NCBI RefSeq assembly: GCF_946481145.1
Contig: NZ_CAMLMJ010000019.1
Coordinates: 26,817 to 90,816, forward strand
DNA from: an uncultured Sediminibacterium sp.
GTDB lineage: Bacteria > Bacteroidota > Bacteroidia > Chitinophagales > Chitinophagaceae
DNA length: 64,000 nucleotides
Direction of reading: 5' to 3'
The position numbers were made by a program, and so were the translations under genes. Below, piece after piece: positions 27,375 through 36,433 of the stretch. Every line of letters starts with the position of its first letter. Position 1 is the first letter of the stretch. Under the pieces are notes generated by a model that had not been told where the DNA came from, made no database searches, and was given only the letters and a program-made list of their open reading frames with translations.

Positions 27375-29507
27375 ATGTTTCAAATAGTTCAGGATTTAAG
27401 GAACGGAGCTACTCTTTTGGAAGAGATACCTGCGCCGCTTGTTAGAAGAAATCATGTTTTAATTAGAACACATCGCTCTCTTGTTAGCCTGGGTACCGAA
27501 AAAATGTTGGTTGAATTCGGTAAGGGAAGTTTATTGGCTAAAGCACGCCAGCAACCTGATAAGGTTAAACAGGTGCTTGATAAGATCAAAACAGAAGGAT
27601 TGATTCCTACCCTTGAAGCGGTCTTCAACAAGTTGGGAGAGCCATTACCCTTAGGCTATTGTAATGCGGGGGAAGTAATAGCTATGGGAGAAGGTGTTAC
27701 TGAATTCTCTATAGGAGACAAGGTGGCAAGCAATGGCCATCATGCAGAAATTGTATGCGTTCCTAAGAATCTTGTGGTAAAGATTCCCGATAATGTTAGT
27801 TATGAAGAGGGAACTTTTGCCGTTATTGGTTCAATTGGATTACAGGGGATTAGATTAACCAATCCTACTTTGGGTGAAACAGTTGTAGTGATTGGTCTGG
27901 GATTGATCGGAATGATCACTGCTGAGTTGTTATTGGCTAATGGATGTAACGTCATCGGATTTGACTTTGACGGACAAAAGGTGGAGGTTGCGCGGAAGAA
28001 AGGCGTTAAAGCATATTTGGCCACTGATATTGATGTGGTAAAAGTGGTTGAGGAATTAACCGGGCAAATTGGAGCTGATGCTGTTTTGATCACGGCCTCT
28101 ACAAATAGTAATGATGTAATTAGTCAGGCTGCCAGGATGAGCCGGCAAAGAGGGCGCATCATACTAATCGGTGTGGTAGGACTGGATATACGTCGTGACG
28201 AGTTTTATAAGAAAGAGCTAACATTTCAGGTGTCATGTTCTTACGGCCCCGGACGCTACGATGAATCCTATGAACAAAGTGGAATAGATTATCCTTTGCC
28301 ATTTGTTCGGTGGACAGAGAAGCGGAACTTCGAAGCTGTGCTTGCAGCAATTGATAGAAAACAATTAAATGTCAAAGATCTGATCACGGAACGGGTTGCT
28401 TTACAAGAATATTTGCAGATCTACGGTCAAATGGGAAAGGGATCTATTGCCTCTATTCTTGAATATCCCGTCGAAAATGTGAATGCGGAGAATTCCATTC
28501 CTGTTAATACAGCTACTTGGAAAGTAGGGGAAAAAGGCATTCTGGGCATCATCGGTGCTGGTAATTTTACTAAAATGACAGTAATGCCCGTTTTGAAGAA
28601 AGCAGGAGCCCAATATAAATACATTGCAAGTGCAGGTGGGTTGACCGCAACTTCATTAGCTAAGAAATATGGTATTGCTCAGGCTACCACTAACTATCAA
28701 ATCATTTTGCAAGATGCAGAAGTGGACTTGGTACTTGTGACCACCCGCCATGATGCTCATGCAAAAATGGTAATGGAAGTGCTCGATTCCGGAAAGCATG
28801 TTTTTGTTGAAAAACCTTTGGCTTTGTCGCACAATGAATTGGATGAAATTGTTCGGAAATACCGAACACTTCCTGAAGGATTGTCGGTTAACGTAGGTTT
28901 TAATAGACGTTTTTCACCATATGCACGAAAGGCAAAGGAATTGCTAGGAAATGCTACATCCGATTTGAATATGATCGCTACCATGAATGCGGGATTTATA
29001 CCTCCTGATGTTTGGGTACATGATATGAAAACTGGAGGAGGGCGGATCATTGGGGAAGCCTGTCACTTCATTGATCTAATGGTCTATTTATCTGGTAGCA
29101 GAGTTATTTCTGTTGTTATGAATGGATTGGGTAATAATCCCAAGGATAATACAGACAATGCCATTATAATACTCCGTTTCGAGAATGGGGCGCAGGGTGT
29201 TATACAGTATTTCTCGAACGGCAGTAAATCCTATCCAAAAGAACGAATTGAAATGTATTCTCAGGGAAGAACATTAGTGATTGATAATTTCAGGAAATTA
29301 AAAGGATATGGCTTTCCCAGATTCTCTTCCTTGAGCAAAGGATTAGACAAAGGGCACAAATACCAGTTCTGCAAGCTGATAGAAAATGTTCGCACTTCAG
29401 GTTCCCCATTGATTCCATTTGATGAATTGATCAATACAACCAGGGCCAGCTTTGCAGCTATTGAAAGTATGAAGACTGGAGCATGGGTTTTGGTAAAGAA
29501 TAACTAA
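27375..29507 (+). CDS. Bi-domain oxidoreductase: zinc-type alcohol dehydrogenase fused to Gfo/Idh/MocA domain
   Basis: Two enzymes in one chain of 710 residues. Residues ~1-350 form a medium-chain alcohol dehydrogenase-like domain with VVVIGLGLIGMITAELL as nucleotide-binding motif; ~385-700 form a Gfo/Idh/MocA domain with GIIGAGNFTKM, the EKPLALS motif and a GGGRIIGEACHFID segment with the conserved histidine. Such fusions are frequent in O-antigen and capsule loci next to heparinase-like genes, as here. A joint oxidation and reduction of a sugar intermediate is plausible, but no member's substrate is known to me. The gene follows hisF after 3 bp. Confidence 0.87.
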   Translation: MFQIVQDLRNGATLLEEIPAPLVRRNHVLIRTHRSLVSLGTEKMLVEFGKGSLLAKARQQPDKVKQVLDKIKTEGLIPTLEAVFNKLGEPLPLGYCNAGEVIAMGEGVTEFSIGDKVASNGHHAEIVCVPKNLVVKIPDNVSYEEGTFAVIGSIGLQGIRLTNPTLGETVVVIGLGLIGMITAELLLANGCNVIGFDFDGQKVEVARKKGVKAYLATDIDVVKVVEELTGQIGADAVLITASTNSNDVISQAARMSRQRGRIILIGVVGLDIRRDEFYKKELTFQVSCSYGPGRYDESYEQSGIDYPLPFVRWTEKRNFEAVLAAIDRKQLNVKDLITERVALQEYLQIYGQMGKGSIASILEYPVENVNAENSIPVNTATWKVGEKGILGIIGAGNFTKMTVMPVLKKAGAQYKYIASAGGLTATSLAKKYGIAQATTNYQIILQDAEVDLVLVTTRHDAHAKMVMEVLDSGKHVFVEKPLALSHNELDEIVRKYRTLPEGLSVNVGFNRRFSPYARKAKELLGNATSDLNMIATMNAGFIPPDVWVHDMKTGGGRIIGEACHFIDLMVYLSGSRVISVVMNGLGNNPKDNTDNAIIILRFENGAQGVIQYFSNGSKSYPKERIEMYSQGRTLVIDNFRKLKGYGFPRFSSLSKGLDKGHKYQFCKLIENVRTSGSPLIPFDELINTTRASFAAIESMKTGAWVLVKNN

Positions 29508-29533
29508 TTATTAAATTGACCATTTAAGGATAC

Positions 29534-30625
29534 ATGAATATTACCATTATAGCTGGAGCACGTCCAAACTTTATGAAAATAGCCCCGATTATTGAAGCAT
29601 TGGAGGTTTTGAATCAGCTAGGCAAGGATGTGAATTACCGATTGGTACATACTGGACAGCACTTTGATAAGAATATGAGTGAAAGTTTCTTTGAGCAGTT
29701 AGGATTACCCAAGCCCAATGTGAATTTGGAAAGTGGGGGTGGTACACAGGCTGAACAAACGGCTAATATTATGATCCGTTTCGAAAAGGAACTTCAGGCT
29801 AATCCGGCTGGTGTAGTGTTGGTGGTAGGGGATGTTACTTCCACTCTGGCATGTTCCATCGTTGCCAAAAAGCTGAACACACCTGTGGTTCACGTAGAAG
29901 CAGGTATCAGGTCTTTTGATATGACCATGCCGGAAGAAATCAATCGAATGGTAACTGATGCTATCACCGATCATTTCTTTACCACATCTGAAGTTGCCAA
30001 TAACAATTTAAGAAGGGTTGGTGTGGAAGAGGAGCGAATACATTTTGTGGGCAATACCATGATTGATACCCTGATCAAGAATGAGCCCAGATTATTGCAG
30101 CCGGAAATTTGGAACAAAATAGGGTTGGGTAAAGGCAACTATTTTGTCTTAACACTGCACAGGCCTGCTAATGTGGATGCAGAAACACAATTGAAAACCT
30201 TATTAGACAAGATCGTTGAAGGATCGCGAGGATTACCAATTGTTTTCCCAGTTCATCCTCGTACGCGTCATAGAATGCAAACTATTGGCTTTCAGGCACA
30301 GAACCTGTGCGCGATTGAACCTATGGCATACCTGGAATTCAATTATCTTGTAAAACATGCAAAAGCGGTTATAACTGATAGTGGGGGTATCACGGAAGAG
30401 ACAACCGTTATGCGCATCCCATGCATGACTTTGAGAAATAATACCGAACGTCCAGAGACTGTTGATATTGGAACCAATGAATTGATCGGAACTGATCCCG
30501 ATAACCTTCCTCCAGCCTTTGAAAGGCTGTTTAAAGGTGAATGGAAAAAAGGGGAGGTGCCGCCACTTTGGGATGGTAAGACAGGGATGCGTATTGCTGA
30601 GAAACTTATTGCGCTTTACGCCTAA
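29534..30625 (+). CDS. wecB: UDP-N-acetylglucosamine 2-epimerase (WecB-like, non-hydrolysing)
   Basis: Second 2-epimerase of the window. Motifs: GARPNFMKIAPI, HTGQHFDKNMSESFF, VVGDVTST, HVEAGIRSFDMTMPEE, and C-terminal DSGGITEETTVMRIP with NNTERPET, the WecB-type ending. It should interconvert UDP-GlcNAc and UDP-ManNAc, or act on a derivative made by the bi-domain oxidoreductase just upstream. Length 363 is normal. After it comes an 86 bp gap with two perfect palindromes, the second-largest gap in region A. Confidence 0.88.
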   Translation: MNITIIAGARPNFMKIAPIIEALEVLNQLGKDVNYRLVHTGQHFDKNMSESFFEQLGLPKPNVNLESGGGTQAEQTANIMIRFEKELQANPAGVVLVVGDVTSTLACSIVAKKLNTPVVHVEAGIRSFDMTMPEEINRMVTDAITDHFFTTSEVANNNLRRVGVEEERIHFVGNTMIDTLIKNEPRLLQPEIWNKIGLGKGNYFVLTLHRPANVDAETQLKTLLDKIVEGSRGLPIVFPVHPRTRHRMQTIGFQAQNLCAIEPMAYLEFNYLVKHAKAVITDSGGITEETTVMRIPCMTLRNNTERPETVDIGTNELIGTDPDNLPPAFERLFKGEWKKGEVPPLWDGKTGMRIAEKLIALYA

Positions 30626-30666
30626 TTACTGTTTATCTTTTACGCATGATCCTCATGGAATACATA

Positions 30667-30692
30667 GCTGTTATAACAGCGTATGCATGCAT
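30667..30692. promoter_or_regulatory. Two adjacent perfect palindromes in the gap before the heparinase-like gene
   Basis: GCTGTTATAACAGC (30667-30680, 7+7, no loop) is followed by ATGCATGCAT (30683-30692). They lie 20-45 bases before the ATG of the heparinase-like gene in an 86 bp gap. No T-run follows, so they do not look like a terminator; an operator site is possible. Palindromes this short can also be chance. Confidence 0.3.
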
Positions 30693-30711
30693 TGAATAAT
30701 CTTAGATCTGA

Positions 30712-32631
30712 ATGTTAAAGTTAGGTTTACTAAAACAGATGGTGTTAAATATGGGGCCGCGATATCTGGCATATCGGGCCCTTCATTTATTCAGAACCAA
30801 GATCGGCTGGTATACCTTAAGATTTCCTACGAGTGCTAAGGATAAGACCTTTATTTCCAATCTTGAATGGAATAAGGCCAAAAAGGAATTTTACTTTTCG
30901 GATCTGAATAAAGCTTCGTTCTTGCCTATTCTGACGAAAGAAGAAAAGGGACAATTGTCATTTGTGGCCTCCAGGATTAGAAATGGATATATTTATTTCT
31001 TCAATCACAAGGAAATATATTTGGGGCAGGAATACGATTGGTTAACAAATCCTATAAATGGGTATAAATATCCAGTCAATTTGCATTGGAGCAAGGTCAA
31101 TGACTATGACACCCAAGCAGGGGATATCAAGTTCGTATGGGAAAAGTCCAGATTTTCATTTTTGTATCCATTGATTAGGGATGAGCAATGGAATGGCATT
31201 GAACACAGAGATTTCATCTTTACTCAAATATTGAGTTGGATTGATGCCAATCCAATGAATCAGGGTCCGAATTGGAAATGCAGTCAGGAAATTTCCATTC
31301 GTGTGCTTAACTGGATATTTGCATTATACTACTATTCAGCAAAAGGTACGATCGATGAAGCGATCTGGCAAAAGATATTGAATGCGATCAGCCGCCAAAT
31401 GGATCATGTTTACAAGCACATTAACTTCTCTCGTATTGCAGTTCGGAATAACCATGCTATAACAGAGACTCTGGCATTATATATTGTTGGACTCTTGTTC
31501 CCCTGGCTAGATAGTAGTGAAAAATGGAAGAAAAATGGTAAAAGATGGTTTGAAAATGAGATAGCTTACCAGGTGTATCCTGACGGAACCTATCTACAGT
31601 TCAGTATGAACTATCACAGGGTAGTTGTGCAACTTATGACAAAAGCCATCGTCATTGCAGGGGTAAACGGAGAGTCTTTTACTGATGTAATATATGAGCG
31701 TGCATACCGATCTCTGAACTTCCTGTATCAATGTCAGGATCTGAACAGCGGTATGTTACCCAATTACGGTGCTAATGATGGGGCGTTGTTTTTCCCTTTG
31801 AATGGGTGCGGTTATCGTGATTATAGGCCTCAGCTGAATGCATTACATTATGCACTAACAGGTCAACATTTACACACAACGGGTGCATGGTTGGAAGATG
31901 CTGCCTGGCTAGTGGACAATTCCAGCTATAAACATAAGGGATACGAAGTATTGGTTCAAAGAAATGGCCTCTCAAAATTTGATGATGGAGGATATTACCT
32001 GATACGAGATAACGATACTCTTACCTTTCTCAGAGCTGGTTCTCATAAAGACCGACCTTCTCAGGCGGATAATTTACACCTGGATATTTGGCGTGGTTCT
32101 GAGAATGTGTTTATAGATGGGGGCTCCTATAAATACAATGACCCTGACCAGCAGCTGGTGAATTATTTTATGGGGTCAAGATCCCACAATACTGTTATGC
32201 TAGATGGATTTGACCAAATGTTGAAAGGGAGCAGATTCATATGGTTTCATTGGACTCAGGCAGACAATGTTCAGACGAGTGATATGGGGAATGAATATAC
32301 CATTGATGCTACGATTACTGCTTTTCGCTATTTGGATAAGAACGGTAAACATCGCAGGATCATAAGAAAGGAAAAAGGAAAGGCCAGATGGCAAGTGGAG
32401 GATATTGTTTCCATGAAATCTGGCCATGAGATGCGACAGTTATGGCATTTATTGGATAAGAATAAGGATCGCGTACATCTGATTCCTGATTCCGGTCAAG
32501 GTCAACAGATAAAAACTACCTCGGGAAAAGGGTGGTTCAGTCAGTTTTATGGAGAAAAGGTGGAATGTGTAGAACTACAGTTTTCTTCTACCGGTAAGCA
32601 TATAAAAACAGACATCATTATAAAAGACTAA
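30712..32631 (+). CDS. Heparinase II/III-like protein (predicted polysaccharide lyase) without signal peptide
   Basis: An alpha/alpha-toroid followed by a C-terminal heparinase II/III-like beta domain, 639 residues. Conserved positions seen: NNH at 246-248, QFSMNYHR ending at 303, a QADNLHLDIW segment with H456, and SHNTVMLDG from 491. These match the residues that form the active site in the family. The N-terminus (MLKLGLLKQMVLNMGPRYLAYRA) is not a convincing signal peptide, so the protein may be cytoplasmic or membrane-attached. In glycan loci such proteins usually accompany the bi-domain oxidoreductase and a WbuB-type transferase, exactly as here. Lyase action is inferred from the family. 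Confidence 0.85.
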   Translation: MLKLGLLKQMVLNMGPRYLAYRALHLFRTKIGWYTLRFPTSAKDKTFISNLEWNKAKKEFYFSDLNKASFLPILTKEEKGQLSFVASRIRNGYIYFFNHKEIYLGQEYDWLTNPINGYKYPVNLHWSKVNDYDTQAGDIKFVWEKSRFSFLYPLIRDEQWNGIEHRDFIFTQILSWIDANPMNQGPNWKCSQEISIRVLNWIFALYYYSAKGTIDEAIWQKILNAISRQMDHVYKHINFSRIAVRNNHAITETLALYIVGLLFPWLDSSEKWKKNGKRWFENEIAYQVYPDGTYLQFSMNYHRVVVQLMTKAIVIAGVNGESFTDVIYERAYRSLNFLYQCQDLNSGMLPNYGANDGALFFPLNGCGYRDYRPQLNALHYALTGQHLHTTGAWLEDAAWLVDNSSYKHKGYEVLVQRNGLSKFDDGGYYLIRDNDTLTFLRAGSHKDRPSQADNLHLDIWRGSENVFIDGGSYKYNDPDQQLVNYFMGSRSHNTVMLDGFDQMLKGSRFIWFHWTQADNVQTSDMGNEYTIDATITAFRYLDKNGKHRRIIRKEKGKARWQVEDIVSMKSGHEMRQLWHLLDKNKDRVHLIPDSGQGQQIKTTSGKGWFSQFYGEKVECVELQFSSTGKHIKTDIIIKD

Positions 32632-32637
32632 GGGAAG

Positions 32638-33891
32638 ATGCGGATATTACTTATACATCAATACTTTCTCGAAAGTAATGATGGCGGTGGCTCACGGTGG
32701 AATGAAATGTCCAGAATATGGGCCTTGCAAGGGCATCAGGTAACGGTTTTAGCCGGGATGGTACATTATACAACAGGCGTTAAACTGGACAAGTACAAGG
32801 GTAGGTATGCGTTTGATGATATGTATCCTGGAGGAAATATTCGTGTGATCAGATCTCATGTAAGTGAATCATACAATACCAATTTTTTGGGAAGACTATG
32901 GGGGTATTTCTCTTTTGTATTCAGCAGCTTATTTGCAGGGGTAAGGTATGCTAAGGATAAATATGATGTGATTGTTGTTACTTCTCCTCCATTATTCGTT
33001 GGGATCACCGCTTACATCTTATCGAGATTAAAACGGGTACCCTTCGTTTTTGAAGTAAGAGATCTTTGGCCTGAGTCGGCTATTGATACCGGTGTTGTTA
33101 AGAATCGTTTGATCATTCAACTTGCATTTTGGTTTGAAGGATTCATTTACCGAAAGGCTAAACTGGTGAACGTATTGACACCTGCATTTCGGGACGCTCT
33201 GATTCGGAAAGGGGTGCCTAAAAAGAAAATCATACTGATACCTAATGCAGGTGATTTTGAAATAATGGAGAAAGCCAACAAAGGGTTTGATCCTGATCAG
33301 TTTAGAAAAGCACATGACGTTGATAAGGATACGCTTATTGTTACATATGTCGGAGCACATGGCGTGGCCAATCATTTGGAACAGGTGCTGGAAACAGCGA
33401 ATCTGTTGAGAAATGAAAAAGTGATGTTTTGGCTCATCGGTGACGGTATGGAAAAGCAACGCTTAAAAGAGAAGGCGAGGGAAATGCAACTCACTAATGT
33501 TCAATTCTTTGACCCTGTACCGAAAGCGGAGGTATTCAAATATATTCTCGCATCCGATGTTGGGGCATCTGTATTAAAAAAAGCCGATGCTTTCAAGACC
33601 GTATATTCCAATAAGACCTTCGACTACATGAGCTGTAAAAAGCCGATTTTAATGGTGATCGATGGTGTGTCGAAGCAATTGATTGAGGAAGCAAAGGCGG
33701 GGTTGTATGTAGAACCGGAGAATCCTGGTGATTTTGCTGAAAAGATTCGATATTACATGCGAAATTCGAATATGCTTTCGGTGCATGGCAATAATGGTTA
33801 CCAGTATGCCATCAATAATTTCGATAGAAATGTTTTGGCGAACAGGTATATTGATATAATTACTGGAATTAAGAAAATTAATATAAAATAG
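32638..33891 (+). CDS. GT4 glycosyltransferase, WbuB-like
   Basis: GT4 enzyme of the WbuB/WcaI type: N-terminal LIHQYFLESNDGGGSRW and the branch-typical EVRDLWPESAIDTG, then LIPNAGDFE at the domain junction, FWLIGDGMEKQRLKE, and SNKTFDYMSCKKPILM at the donor site. WbuB of E. coli transfers N-acetyl-L-fucosamine; the relative at this operon position may add the second sugar onto undecaprenyl-PP-bacillosamine (the PglA position), since the bacillosamine genes follow directly. Length 417 is normal; 6 bp after the heparinase-like gene. Confidence 0.87.
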   Translation: MRILLIHQYFLESNDGGGSRWNEMSRIWALQGHQVTVLAGMVHYTTGVKLDKYKGRYAFDDMYPGGNIRVIRSHVSESYNTNFLGRLWGYFSFVFSSLFAGVRYAKDKYDVIVVTSPPLFVGITAYILSRLKRVPFVFEVRDLWPESAIDTGVVKNRLIIQLAFWFEGFIYRKAKLVNVLTPAFRDALIRKGVPKKKIILIPNAGDFEIMEKANKGFDPDQFRKAHDVDKDTLIVTYVGAHGVANHLEQVLETANLLRNEKVMFWLIGDGMEKQRLKEKAREMQLTNVQFFDPVPKAEVFKYILASDVGASVLKKADAFKTVYSNKTFDYMSCKKPILMVIDGVSKQLIEEAKAGLYVEPENPGDFAEKIRYYMRNSNMLSVHGNNGYQYAINNFDRNVLANRYIDIITGIKKINIK

Positions 33892-33949
33892 AGGAGTTGA
33901 TAAATAGCAATAATCATTCATTGGTGATCAATAAATAATTAGATATTAG

Positions 33950-34558
33950 ATGTTGCTTTACGGTGCAAGCGGACATGCTAGAGTTATTTGTAGTGCTTTG
34001 GAAAGTCACAATATTCCAATCAATGGATTATTTGATGATTCTCCAAGAATCAGCTTCTTGGGGGAATATAAAGTTCTTGGCCCATACAACGCTAATTTGA
34101 ATCCGAATGAACCAATAATTATTAGCATAGGGGATAATGCGACCAGAAGATCGCTGTCTGATAAAATAAAACACCAGTTTGGAACTTGTATTTCAGCTTC
34201 GGCAACATGCGATCGACTTACAGATATTAAAGAAGGAACTGTGGTGTTACATGGAGCAATCATTCAGCGTGGTGCAATTATAGGAAAGCATGTGATCGTG
34301 AATACCTCGTCCTCTATTGATCACGATTGCGTAGTCAAGGATTATGTTCATATATCTCCAGGTGTTACACTTTGTGGGGCAGTTGAAGTAGGCGAGGGAA
34401 CGCATATTGGAGCAGGTGCAATTGTAATACCGAATATCAAAATTGGTAAATGGTGTGTTATAGGCGCAGGAACAGTTATTGTATCTGACATTCCCGATAA
34501 TTCCTGGGTGGTAGGCGTTCCGGGGAAAGTCATTAAAAAAATAAACAAATATACTTAA
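33950..34558 (+). CDS. pglD: UDP-4-amino-sugar N-acetyltransferase, PglD-like
   Basis: NeuD/PglD-family acyltransferase: an N-terminal Rossmann-like domain (LLYGASGHARVI) then a left-handed beta-helix from ~residue 92. The catalytic histidine of Campylobacter jejuni PglD (His125) is matched by H125 in SIDHDCVV, with Asp126 where PglD has Glu. It should acetylate the 4-amino group of UDP-4-amino-4,6-dideoxy-GlcNAc to give UDP-N,N'-diacetylbacillosamine. Its stop shares a base with the ATG of the PglE-like gene. A 58 bp gap precedes it. The pathway call rests on PglE, PglC and PglF being adjacent. Confidence 0.88.
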   Translation: MLLYGASGHARVICSALESHNIPINGLFDDSPRISFLGEYKVLGPYNANLNPNEPIIISIGDNATRRSLSDKIKHQFGTCISASATCDRLTDIKEGTVVLHGAIIQRGAIIGKHVIVNTSSSIDHDCVVKDYVHISPGVTLCGAVEVGEGTHIGAGAIVIPNIKIGKWCVIGAGTVIVSDIPDNSWVVGVPGKVIKKINKYT

Positions 34559-35694
34559 TGGATAAAATTTGGCTATCATCTCCGCACATGGGAGGCTCTG
34601 AGATAAAATATGTCCAAACTGCATTCGAAACCAACTGGGTTGCTCCATTAGGACCTAATGTAAATGGTTTCGAGAAAGATATTGAAAACTATTTAGGGAT
34701 TCCACATGCAGCAGCATTGAGTTCTGGTACGGCAGCGATTCATTTGGCTTTGATTTTGCTAGGGATAACCTATGGTGATGAAGTACTATGTCAGAGTTTT
34801 ACTTTTTCCGCTTCAGCTAATCCGATCGTATATCAAGGAGCTACTCCCATTTTCATTGATTCGGAGGAAGATACTTGGAACATAAGTCCTTTCTATCTCA
34901 GAAAGGCAATTCGAGATCGCATTGACATCGGTAAAAAGCCTAAAGCAATTATATTGGTCCACTTATATGGAATGCCGGCAAATCTTACCGAGATTATAGC
35001 AATAGCTGACGAATTCAAAATTCCATTGATTGAAGATGCGGCAGAAGCACTTGGCTCTTCATTTAATGAAAAAAAATGCGGCACATTTGGTCATTTTGGT
35101 ATTCTATCCTTCAATGGAAACAAAATAATCACAACATCCGGCGGAGGAGCATTGGTTGCGAATGATAAAGAAGCTGTAGAAAAGGCTCGTTTTTTAGCAA
35201 CACAAGCTAGAGATCCTGCCCCACATTACCAACATTCGTCTATTGGCTACAATTACCGAATGAGCAATATTTCAGCAGGAATTGGAAGAGGACAAATGGA
35301 AGTCATTGATGAAAGAGTCTCTCAGCGACGCGCAATCAATGCAAAGTATAAAACGTTGCTCTCGGAAGTTCCAGGTATTACTTTTCAAAATGAAAAGGAT
35401 GAGAATTATTTTAGTAATTATTGGTTAACTTCAATACTTATTGATCCACAACAGACAGGAGGACTTGATAGGGAATTGATAAGACTACGATTGGAAAAGG
35501 AAAATATTGAATCAAGACCTCTATGGAAACCTATGCATTTACAGCCAGTTTTTCAGGATGCAGCATTCTATGGGGATGGAACATCTGAAAGATTATTCAA
35601 TAATGGGCTTTGTTTACCCAGTGGATCGAACTTGACCACTGAAGAACTTGATCGCGTTTTTGAAGTACTTAAGAAAAGTTTTCAATTAAACTAA
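34558..35694 (+). CDS. pglE: UDP-4-keto-sugar aminotransferase, PglE-like
   Basis: DegT/DnrJ/EryC1 aminotransferase with PLP lysine K189 in SFNGNKIITTSGGG and cofactor aspartate in LIEDAAEALG. The N-terminus WLSSPHMGGSE with FETNWVAPLGP is characteristic of the bacillosamine (PglE) branch. It should aminate C4 of UDP-2-acetamido-4-keto-2,4,6-trideoxy-glucose made by the PglF-like dehydratase at 36434. Third aminotransferase of the locus; the motif differs from both upstream ones. Coupled by overlap to pglD and 6 bp before pglC. Confidence 0.9.
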   Translation: MDKIWLSSPHMGGSEIKYVQTAFETNWVAPLGPNVNGFEKDIENYLGIPHAAALSSGTAAIHLALILLGITYGDEVLCQSFTFSASANPIVYQGATPIFIDSEEDTWNISPFYLRKAIRDRIDIGKKPKAIILVHLYGMPANLTEIIAIADEFKIPLIEDAAEALGSSFNEKKCGTFGHFGILSFNGNKIITTSGGGALVANDKEAVEKARFLATQARDPAPHYQHSSIGYNYRMSNISAGIGRGQMEVIDERVSQRRAINAKYKTLLSEVPGITFQNEKDENYFSNYWLTSILIDPQQTGGLDRELIRLRLEKENIESRPLWKPMHLQPVFQDAAFYGDGTSERLFNNGLCLPSGSNLTTEELDRVFEVLKKSFQLN

Positions 35695-35700
35695 TTCAAA

Positions 35701-36315
35701 TTGTATAAAAATATAGTAAAACCAGTATTTGATTTTATTGTTTCTCTTTGTTTGTTGATCATCCTATCACCAGTGATTATAACTGCTATTGCTCTTCTTG
35801 CTATTGCAAATAAAGGAAATGTTTTTTTCATTCAAACTCGACCCGGTCTCAAAGGAAAACCATTTAAAATAATTAAATTCAAAACCATGAAAGACACAAA
35901 AGATCTTCATGGTAAACTACTGCCAGATGAGTATAGGATTACGCCTATTGGTAAATTCATAAGATCTACCTCAATTGATGAATTATTACAATTGATTAAT
36001 GTTGTCAAAGGTGATATGAGTTTGATTGGTCCAAGACCACTTTTGATGCAGTATTTGGAAAGATATAGTACCGATCAAGCAAGACGTCATGATGTTAAAC
36101 CGGGTATTACGGGTTGGGCTCAGGTAAATGGCAGGAATGCATTGGATTGGGAAACTAAATTCCTATTAGATGTTGAATATGTGAATAAGCAAAGCTTTAG
36201 TATGGATTTTAAAATTATGTGTATGACATTGGCGAATGTGTTGTTAAGAAAGGGAATAAGTGCAGAAGGCCATGTTACTATGTCTGAGTTTATGGGAAAC
36301 AAACACTATCATTGA
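35701..36315 (+). CDS. pglC: Initiating phosphoglycosyltransferase, PglC-like
   Basis: Small monotopic phosphoglycosyltransferase that moves a sugar-1-phosphate, here probably diNAcBac-1-P, from UDP to undecaprenyl phosphate. The N-terminal re-entrant helix is at ~8-36, then KFKTM, the catalytic dyad D93-E94 in SIDELLQL (the same numbering as the Asp93-Glu94 of Campylobacter PglC), GPRPLL and PGITGWAQVNGRN. Length 204 matches PglC and not the long WcaJ type at 43977. The only sensible start is TTG at 35701, six bases after the previous stop; no in-frame ATG precedes the helix. Confidence 0.9.
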   Translation: MYKNIVKPVFDFIVSLCLLIILSPVIITAIALLAIANKGNVFFIQTRPGLKGKPFKIIKFKTMKDTKDLHGKLLPDEYRITPIGKFIRSTSIDELLQLINVVKGDMSLIGPRPLLMQYLERYSTDQARRHDVKPGITGWAQVNGRNALDWETKFLLDVEYVNKQSFSMDFKIMCMTLANVLLRKGISAEGHVTMSEFMGNKHYH

Positions 36316-36371
36316 GAGTGTGTTATAAATTAGTAATAAGGCTAAAACATATTAAATAAAGTTTCATTTTC

Positions 36372-36402
36372 TTTGATTTTACAAAGTTGTTAAGTAGTTT
36401 TA
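36372..36402 (+). promoter_or_regulatory. Candidate Bacteroidetes-type promoter before pglF
   Basis: TTTG at 36372-36375 and TAGTTTTA at 36395-36402 are 19 bases apart, close to the Bacteroidetes -33 TTTG / -7 TAnnTTTG promoter with one mismatch in the -7 box. It lies in the 118 bp gap between pglC and pglF, the longest gap in region A, about 30 bases before the ATG. AT-rich DNA gives such matches by chance, hence the low score. Confidence 0.35.
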
Positions 36403-36433
36403 TTTTCTAAATATATAGGTCACCCAATAAATT

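Noticed and set aside
33028..33459. 143-codon open frame antisense to the WbuB-like gene
   Set aside because: Fully inside a clear GT4 gene on the other strand, with no recognisable domain; a shadow frame.
34247..34648. 133-codon minus-strand frame across pglD/pglE
   Set aside because: Antisense to two well-supported genes; its low-complexity residue pattern reflects the hexapeptide repeats of pglD.
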